DNA of 19,243 nucleotides from JAFGED01 sp964551295 (GTDB lineage Bacteria > Chloroflexota > Anaerolineae > B4-G1), in assembly GCA_964551295.1 (NCBI GenBank), contig CAZKDJ010000069.1:1-19243 (forward strand), given 5' to 3'. This document shows positions 14,077 to 19,243 of the stretch, in pieces. Every line of letters begins with the position of its first letter. Position 1 is the stretch's first letter. The translations under genes and the position numbers were made by a program. The notes beneath the pieces were generated by a model. The model made no database searches. It was not told the origin of the DNA and saw only the letters and a program-made list of their open reading frames with translations.

Positions 14077-14972
14077 TCAATCAAACAGGCTCAACTGCGT
14101 CGCCTGATACGGCTGATACGGGATAATGCGTGGGGTGATACCATAGCGTTCGCAAGCCTCGTAGAACACCTTGGCCAATCCGTCTGCATCAGGCACGGGG
14201 CAATGATATTGGTCGCCATACGCCTCCTCATACCTCTTCCGCAGGCCAGGGAACAATTCGTCCAACCGGGCGTAGTAATAGGCTCGCTGACGATCGCGCA
14301 TCGTCATGCCAAACGAGGGAATGATATACGACCCGCCGTGCTTGCGGGCTTTCCTGACGATGGCGGTGATGTTCTCCTCGGTGTCCTCGATAAAGGGCAA
14401 CACCGGCATCAACGAGATNNNNNNNNNNAGATGCCGGTCTGGATGCCCCTGTCGGCGATGGCCCGCATCGCCTTGAACCGGTCGGAGACGCGGGCAGCGC
14501 CCGGCTCCAGCTTCTTGCCCAGTTCGTCGTCGGCGGTCGTGATGGTAAAACTGACCGTCGCGTAGAGCTGGTTAATCTCTTCCAACGTATCCAGATCGCG
14601 CAGCACCAGGTCGCTCTTGGTCATCACGTGTACCGTGAAGCCGAATTGGGCAATCAACTCCAGCGCCTGGCCGGTCAGGTTAAGCTCCCGATCCAGGGGC
14701 ATGTAGCAATCGTTCATCGAGCCCAGGCCGATGGTGCCCTTGACCCGTTTGCGGGCCAGTTCCTCTCGCAGCAACGCGATGGCGTTGGCCTTGACCAACA
14801 CCTCGCCGTCAAAGTTCTCGATCTGGTAACACTCGCTGCGCGAATCGCAATAGATGCAGCGGTTCTGACAGCCGCGATATAGGTTCATGTTGTACTTCAA
14901 CCCAAACCAGGTATCGGGCTGCTTGACGTGAGAGAGCAACACCTTGGCCTGGATCTCTCTGACTGCCGTCAT
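14077..14972 (-). CDS. SPL-like radical SAM protein, interrupted by an N gap
   Basis: Similar to the SplB-type radical SAM family. C35-x3-C39-x2-C42 in RGCQNRCIYCDSRSECYQ binds the 4Fe-4S cluster that cleaves S-adenosylmethionine; GLGSMNDCYMPLDRE and SFTITTADDELGKKLEPGA are also characteristic. The frame is broken by ten N at 14419-14428. The bases on both sides share ATCT on the minus strand; merging them gives GGCATCTCGTTGATG and the reading GIQTGISLMPVLPFIED, with no loss. The total then becomes 882 bases, 294 codons including the stop. The intact protein would be 293 residues. The substrate is unknown; true spore photoproduct lyase activity is unlikely outside spore formers. It follows ABC exporter half 1 by 116 bases. 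Confidence 0.88.
14419..14428. other. Assembly gap of ten N, probably spurious
   Basis: Ten N separate contig ends that both carry AGAT (ATCT on the coding strand). Removing the N and one copy restores the radical SAM reading frame, so no sequence appears to be missing. Confidence 0.8.
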
Positions 14973-14973
14973 A

Positions 14974-15096
14974 TCAAGCTAAAAACTCCGCACACCCCAA
15001 ATCCCGAAAGGCCAGGATAACGCGTTCCAAGCGGGGCCACCAGAGTTCTGGTGAAGGGTAGTACTCTATGAAGCCTGAATAAAAAGTGCTAGGCAA
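14974..15096 (-). other. Possible small ORF or gene remnant
   Basis: Between the ABC exporter and radical SAM genes a frame reads from a TTG (15096) to TGA (14974), 40 residues. Its later part, IEYYPSPELWWPRLERVILA followed by FRDLGCAEFLA, looks protein-like: amphipathic, rich in Trp and charged residues. There is no ATG and no clear ribosome site, and it overlaps the end of the exporter gene. It could be the C-terminal end of a lost gene or a chance frame. CACCAGA/TCTGGTG also forms a small hairpin within it. Confidence 0.3.
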
Positions 15097-16783
15097 ACTC
15101 GCCAAGGTGCTCGATGTATTCCAAAGACTGGTGCCGGAAATAGGTATTGTAAAGCTCGGCGTAATGGCCGCCCTGGGCCATCAGCCCGGCGTGGGTGCCC
15201 TCCTCGATGACGCGCCCGTAATCCATCACGACAATCCGGTCGGCGTGCCTGACGGTGGACAACCGGTGGGCGATGACGATGGCCGTACGGTCGCGCATCA
15301 GCGTCTCCAACCCATCCTGGATCTGCATCTCGGTGAAGGGATCGACGCTGGCCGTCGCCTCGTCCAGGATAAAGATAGCCGGGTCCTTGAGCACCACGCG
15401 CGCCAGCACCACGAGTTGCCGCTGCCCCATCGAGAGGTTTGCCCCCCGCTCGCCCACATCGGTATCCAATCCGTTCGGCAGATCGGCCAGCCAATCGCCA
15501 TGGCTGATCTGCATCGCCGCCTGGCAGACCTCGTCGTCGCTCGCATCGGGGCGCGCGTGGCGAATGTTATCGCGCACGGTGCCAGAAAAGAGGAATGGCT
15601 CCTGCGGCACCATCCCGACGTGTTGGCGGTACTGGGATAGATCGAAGGTGCGGATATCGCGTCCATCAACGAGTAGGTAACCGCCCTGGAACTCGTAGAA
15701 TCGTGTGATCAGCCGGGCGATGCTGCTCTTGCCCGCGCCCGTGTGACCGACCAGCGCCAACGTCTCCCCCGGCGCGATCTCTAGGTTGAAATCACACAAT
15801 ACGTATGGAGGCTCCGACTCGTCGGCGATGTAGGTGAAAGAGAAATCGCGGAACTCGATGCGTCCCGCCAACCGCTTCACGTCCTGGCTACCCGACTGCA
15901 CGACCTTCGGTTCGGCGTCGACCAGGGCAAACACGCGCTCGGCGGCAGCAAGCCCATCCTGGAACTGGCTCCAAAACGAGGCGATGCTCAACAGCGGCCA
16001 CCAGAAAAAGCCCACCGCCTGCATATAAAGATACCACACGCCCGGGCTCAGGCCACTGCGCGTGGCCAGCCCGCCGGCATAGATCAACAACGCAATTCCC
16101 AGGCCCGACATCAATCCCATGATCGGAAAGATGGTGTTGAGCGTGAGGCCGCGGCGCAGCCCTACGCGATAGGCCTGCCTGTTGTTCGCGGCGAAGGTAT
16201 CGTACACCGCCCGCTCCTGACGAAAGCTCTTGGCCACGACGATNNNNNNNNNNNNNNNNNNNNNNNNNNNNNNNNNNNNNNNNNNNNNNNNNNNNNNNNN
16301 NNNNNNNNNNNNNNNNNNNNNNNNNNNNNNNNNNNNNNNNNNNTTGGAAAAGTCCTGCGTATCCGACGTGACGCGGCTGACGATCTTGCCGGAGGGATGT
16401 TCGTCATAGAAAGACAGATCGAGTCCGACGGTGGCGTCGAACACGTCCTCCCGCAGATTGAGCACCACATCCCCGATCACCCGGCTGGAGAAAAACTGGC
16501 GGATGTAATTGAACACCCACGCCAGCACCCCCAGCAGAAGCACCCCGCCTGCCGCCAGCAAGATCATGTCGAGTGACGCGCCTTCTCCGATGGCGTCGAT
16601 GACCTTGGCGATGAGGATTGGCATGCCACTGCCAGCCGCCGAGTTCAACATCAGCATCAGAGCAACCAGCGCCATCTGCCCGGCGTGGCGTCGAAAGTAA
16701 CCGAGTATCCGCGCTACCAACTCCCGGTCGCTGTAGTGGCGATCGTAGCTTTCGGTGTCAAGACCATCTAAGACGAAACCCAT
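15089..16783 (-). CDS. ABC exporter half 1 (TMD-NBD), with internal N gap
   Basis: A fused membrane and ATPase half-transporter. The N-terminal region has an ABC exporter membrane domain (ILGYFRRHAGQMALVALMLM, then VLLLGVLAWVFNYIRQFFSS, then YDEHPSGKIVSRVTSDTQDF). The ATPase domain has Walker A GHTGAGKSS, Q-loop VPQEPFLFSG, signature LSMGQ, Walker B FILDEATASVD with the catalytic Glu, and H-loop IAHRLS. LSMGQ is non-canonical. ATG 16783 follows GAGGAGG; TTG at 16795 lies before that site. The 100 N at 16244-16343 hides part of the membrane domain: family alignment suggests about 75-80 residues are missing, so more than 220 bases, not 100. It pairs with the half at 17873-19243. Confidence 0.92.
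   Translation of the reverse strand: MGFVLDGLDTESYDRHYSDRELVARILGYFRRHAGQMALVALMLMLNSAAGSGMPILIAKVIDAIGEGASLDMILLAAGGVLLLGVLAWVFNYIRQFFSSRVIGDVVLNLREDVFDATVGLDLSFYDEHPSGKIVSRVTSDTQDFSXXXXXXXXXXXXXXXXXXXXXXXXXXXXXXXXXXIVVAKSFRQERAVYDTFAANNRQAYRVGLRRGLTLNTIFPIMGLMSGLGIALLIYAGGLATRSGLSPGVWYLYMQAVGFFWWPLLSIASFWSQFQDGLAAAERVFALVDAEPKVVQSGSQDVKRLAGRIEFRDFSFTYIADESEPPYVLCDFNLEIAPGETLALVGHTGAGKSSIARLITRFYEFQGGYLLVDGRDIRTFDLSQYRQHVGMVPQEPFLFSGTVRDNIRHARPDASDDEVCQAAMQISHGDWLADLPNGLDTDVGERGANLSMGQRQLVVLARVVLKDPAIFILDEATASVDPFTEMQIQDGLETLMRDRTAIVIAHRLSTVRHADRIVVMDYGRVIEEGTHAGLMAQGGHYAELYNTYFRHQSLEYIEHLGEFA
16244..16343. other. Assembly gap of exactly 100 N inside ABC exporter half 1
   Basis: A placeholder of fixed length. 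The flanks, VTSDTQDFS and IVVAKSFRQE, are normally separated by about 75-80 residues in this family, covering two membrane helices, so true missing sequence is probably more than 220 bases. Confidence 0.75.
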
Positions 16784-16786
16784 AAG

Positions 16787-16793
16787 CCTCCTC
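16787..16793 (-). promoter_or_regulatory. Ribosome binding site deciding the start of ABC half 1
   Basis: GAGGAGG on the minus strand ends three bases before ATG 16783, with its first GAGG six bases away. It places the start at ATG rather than at TTG 16795, which overlaps the site. Confidence 0.6.
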
Positions 16794-16824
16794 AATCACA
16801 AAGCGATTAGTAACTGCTCCACCT

Positions 16825-17244
16825 CTAATCTCCCTTGTGATAATCCTCATACCGCACCTGCAGAACCTTGTCCACGAGCAACTCCAGGTCGCGGTGGTAT
16901 TTCGGCTCCTTCATGCCCAACGCCTTCAAGAATAACAGCCTATCCAGAGAGATGATCAGATATGCGTCTTGCTCGATAGCTCCCACGGACAGAAACTGAT
17001 AGTCGAACAGGCAGATGCTCTTCCAGATCTCGAACTCGAACACGCAGACCCCCAGGTCGCCGCCGATCTCCCTGAGGTTATCCGGGTACATTTGTGCCAG
17101 TCGCTCATAATCCTCCCCGGTGATGACAAAGTCGATGTCGGCTCCAGCTTTACGGAGGCCATAGTACTCCATCGCCTTGCCGCCGATGAGGAGTGGTTTG
17201 GCCGTAAACTCAAAGCCCAGCTTCTCGAGGTCTATACTACGCAT
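16825..17244 (-). CDS. Nucleotidyltransferase-fold protein (AbiEii/MNT-like)
   Basis: A 139-residue protein. G21-GKA-24 in LLIGGKAMEYYGLRKAGADI and the metal-binding D36-I-D38 in ADIDFVI form the core of the polymerase-beta nucleotidyltransferase fold seen in AbiEii-type toxins, MNT antitoxins and related small proteins; I cannot tell which. A third acidic residue may be E74 in VFEFEIWKS. ATG 17244 overlaps the acetyltransferase stop by eight bases, indicating translational coupling; longer upstream frames are antisense-like sequence inside that gene. It lies 41 bases before ABC exporter half 1. No HEPN partner is adjacent, which argues against a standard HEPN-MNT pair. The function is unknown. 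Confidence 0.75.
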   Translation of the reverse strand: MRSIDLEKLGFEFTAKPLLIGGKAMEYYGLRKAGADIDFVITGEDYERLAQMYPDNLREIGGDLGVCVFEFEIWKSICLFDYQFLSVGAIEQDAYLIISLDRLLFLKALGMKEPKYHRDLELLVDKVLQVRYEDYHKGD

Positions 17245-17857
17245 TCGCAGCCTCCCGTACCATCGCCCACACCTGTGCTCCCAGCTTGGGCACCCTTCCA
17301 CCACCCACCACCTTGAAACCGTGCTTCTCGTAGAAGCGGATGTTCCTTTCGGTCCCTGTCTCAAGATAGCACGCCGTTCCATCAGCATCCGCCCGCATCA
17401 GGACAAACCGCATCAATCTACTCCCGACTCCCTTTCCCTGGCTCGCCGGATTGACCCCGATCGCCCACAGGTACCAATGCGATTCCGGCGCATAACGCGC
17501 GTGAAACTTGGCGGCATAGCCCATATAGGCGTTGAACCGGCGATAAGCGGCCAGCCCCATCCTGAGCGGTGCGGCGTGCAGGCCACTCCGCACCACGCGC
17601 CAAAGGGTAACGTGCGTCTGCCCGGGCGGCAGCCAACACGCAACACCCTCCAAACCGGGCGTGGTGTAAACCTCGCCATACAGAAGCGAATAATGCACCA
17701 CCCTATCGAAAAGCCACGCCAGCACGTCAGCCCGTTTATCCGCCCCCGGCATCGCCGCGATATACGCCGGGTCACCCTGGAAAGCCCGCGCCAATATCCC
17801 GCCGGCCCGACTTCGTTGAGCAGCCTCAAGTCGAACGATTGCGCTGGCCTGCATCAT
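17237..17857 (-). CDS. GNAT-family N-acetyltransferase
   Basis: A 206-residue protein. Acetyl-CoA binding motif A is visible as LWAIGVNPASQGKGVGSRLM with Q140-GKGVG-145, followed by ACYLETGTERNIRFYEKHGF, which is the usual motif B. The N-terminal half (ILARAFQGDPAYIAAMPGAD, then YTTPGLEGVACWLPPG) resembles GNAT proteins often annotated near antibiotic or toxin resistance genes. The substrate is not known. It starts 15 bases after ABC exporter half 2 and its stop overlaps the start of the nucleotidyltransferase-fold gene, so it belongs to the exporter operon. It could modify the exported compound or protect the cell from it; this is inference from position. Confidence 0.88.
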   Translation of the reverse strand: MMQASAIVRLEAAQRSRAGGILARAFQGDPAYIAAMPGADKRADVLAWLFDRVVHYSLLYGEVYTTPGLEGVACWLPPGQTHVTLWRVVRSGLHAAPLRMGLAAYRRFNAYMGYAAKFHARYAPESHWYLWAIGVNPASQGKGVGSRLMRFVLMRADADGTACYLETGTERNIRFYEKHGFKVVGGGRVPKLGAQVWAMVREAANA

Positions 17858-17872
17858 GCTTCTTCACCCTGC

Positions 17873-19243
17873 CTAATCATACTGCGCAAAGATACGCCGG
17901 TAGGCCTCACTGCGCTCCATCAACTCCTCGTGCGCGCCCTGGTCCGCCAGTTCACCCCGGCGCAGGACGAGGATGCGGTCGGCCCAGCGAATCTGGCTGA
18001 GGCGGTGGGTGATGATAAACGTCGTGCGCTCACGCGAGATGCGGCGCATGGCGCGCTGAATCTGGTCCTCGGTGGCGCTGTCGATGGCGCTGGTCGAGTC
18101 GTCAAGGATCAGGATGCGCGGGTCGGTGAGAAAGGCACGGGCAATGGCGATGCGCTGCCGCTGCCCGCCGGAGAGGGTCACGCCGCGCTCGCCCACATCG
18201 GTCTCGTAGCCATCGCTGAAGCTGGTGATGAACTCGTGTGCCTGTGCCTCGCGCGCCGCCTGCTCGATGGCCTCCTGATCGGCGTCGACGCAGCCAAAGG
18301 CAATGTTCTCGGCCAGCGTGCGAGAAAATAGAAACACGTCCTGCTCGATGGTCGAGATCTGCGAGCGCAGCGACTCCAAGCTCCAATCGCGCACGTCCAC
18401 ATCGTCGACCAGCACCCGCCCACCGTCTGCATCAAAGATGCGGTTGATGAGCTGCGTGAGCGTCGACTTACCCGAGCCGGTCTGGCCCACGATGGCGATG
18501 GTCTCGCCGGGGTTGGCCCTGAAGCTGATGTCCTTGAGCACCGGGCTGCCGTTATACCCAAAGCTCACGTTCTCAAAGACGACCTCGCCCTGAATGGGCC
18601 GCGCCACACCGGCCTCGTTCTCATCCAGTTCCGTCTCTGTGTTGATCAGCTCTAGCAGGCGCTCGGCCCCGGCGACGCCGAGCTGCACCAGGTTGAAGGA
18701 GAAAATGGAGATGAACGTCGGAAAGCGCAGCGCCCCCATCAACCCGATGAAGGCCACCGCCTGCCCCAACTCGATCAGCCCTGCCTGCCAAAGCCACAGG
18801 GCGTGGAAGAACGCCGCCGCCCGGCAGATGACGTACATCAGCATCGGCCAGTAGCGAGCCTGAATCTCGCCCTGCTGCACAAAATAGTCCCGGAACAGGC
18901 GTGCATCCGCGACGAACTTTTCCCACGCACGCTGCTCCTGCGCGTTGGCCTTGACCACCTCGATTCCCGAGATCAACTCCTGCAGCCCGGCGTTCATCGT
19001 GCCGAACTGCTCCCGCTGGGCCAAGCTGACCGGCTTGAGGCGGCGGTTGTAGTCGTACACCGTGACGGCCCACAGGATGATGAATATACCCGGCACGAGC
19101 AGCAAGCGCCAGTTGAGGCTTATCATCATCGCCAGGGGGATAACGATGTTCAGCACCGAATCGAGGATCAGCATCAGGCCGGGACTGAACATAAAGTTGA
19201 GCATGCGCACGTCGTTGGTCGCACGGGCCATGATGTCGCCGAT
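17873..19243 (-). CDS. ABC exporter half 2 (TMD-NBD), 5' partial
   Basis: The frame is open to the right edge (IGDIMARATNDVRMLN runs through the last codon), so the start and first two helices lie outside the window. Membrane helices follow (FSPGLMLILDSVLNIVIPLA, then LLVPGIFIILWAVTVYDY). The ATPase domain has Walker A GQTGSGKST, Q-loop IEQDVFLFSR, canonical signature LSGGQ, Walker B LILDDSTSAID with Asp in place of the catalytic Glu, and H-loop ITHRLS. The Asp is typical of the degenerate half of heterodimeric exporters such as the TM287/288 and BmrCD types. With half 1 (catalytic Glu, LSMGQ) this gives one consensus and one degenerate ATP site. The substrate may be a drug, lipid or peptide. 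Confidence 0.93.
   Translation of the reverse strand: MGDIMARATNDVRMLNFMFSPGLMLILDSVLNIVIPLAMMISLNWRLLLVPGIFIILWAVTVYDYNRRLKPVSLAQREQFGTMNAGLQELISGIEVVKANAQEQRAWEKFVADARLFRDYFVQQGEIQARYWPMLMYVICRAAAFFHALWLWQAGLIELGQAVAFIGLMGALRFPTFISIFSFNLVQLGVAGAERLLELINTETELDENEAGVARPIQGEVVFENVSFGYNGSPVLKDISFRANPGETIAIVGQTGSGKSTLTQLINRIFDADGGRVLVDDVDVRDWSLESLRSQISTIEQDVFLFSRTLAENIAFGCVDADQEAIEQAAREAQAHEFITSFSDGYETDVGERGVTLSGGQRQRIAIARAFLTDPRILILDDSTSAIDSATEDQIQRAMRRISRERTTFIITHRLSQIRWADRILVLRRGELADQGAHEELMERSEAYRRIFAQYD

Noticed and set aside
15086..15640. Plus-strand frame of 184 residues
   Set aside because: Antisense of the ATPase domain of ABC exporter half 1.
17177..18331. Plus-strand frame of 384 residues spanning several genes
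   Set aside because: Antisense to the acetyltransferase and ABC half 2; crosses three real genes.

Overview
The window reads as a piece of a metagenome-assembled bacterial genome. The gene content fits the phylum Chloroflexota (Anaerolineae/Caldilineae-like): a Pro/Thr-linkered C39-TPR protein, an exported protein next to a VWA/amidotransferase-like protein, a NUDIX enzyme with the extra N-terminal domain, and near-leaderless genes. This is inference from family resemblance; no rRNA or other marker is present. Most genes are GC-rich. Two N runs (14419-14428 and 16244-16343) show that it is a scaffold, and several genes carry damage that may be assembly error.

Layout. (1) 2-1081 (+): 3' part of a secreted C39-like peptidase with TPRs, then a 456-base AT-richer spacer. 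(2) 1538-6213 (+): exported 765-aa protein, an ABC ATPase cut off after Walker A, and a VWA/GATase-like membrane protein that lacks its N-terminal part and carries a one-base frameshift. A perfect-stem palindrome sits at the join. (3) 6260-6889 (-): NUDIX hydrolase. (4) 7025-9747 (-): HIT protein followed by a multi-pass membrane histidine kinase, ending at a good terminator. (5) 9871-10686 (+): biotin protein ligase, divergent from HIT, with very short leaders on both sides. (6) 10777-11753 (-): DUF1294 membrane protein and a frameshifted membrane-anchored J-protein, with a cluster of three hairpins between them. (7) 11889-12926 (+): WYL regulator, divergent from the J-protein and overlapping the next gene tail to tail. 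(8) 12850-19243 (-): a long co-directional run, read from the right edge: ABC exporter half 2, GNAT acetyltransferase, nucleotidyltransferase-fold protein, ABC exporter half 1, SPL-like radical SAM protein, serine hydrolase.

How genes work together. The two ABC halves have complementary degenerate ATP sites, as expected for a heterodimeric exporter, yet are separated by an acetyltransferase and a small nucleotidyltransferase-fold gene that overlap or abut; the four look like one operon. The exported protein, ABC ATPase and VWA protein look like remains of a larger ABC-linked surface module resembling gliding-type (Gld) ABC systems, with its middle lost either in the genome or in assembly.

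The most useful observations for a second look are the junction at 4084-4165, the interrupted exporter operon, the divergent leaderless promoters at 9756-9859, the triple-hairpin element at 11170-11233, and evidence that the 10-N gap is spurious while the 100-N gap is too short.
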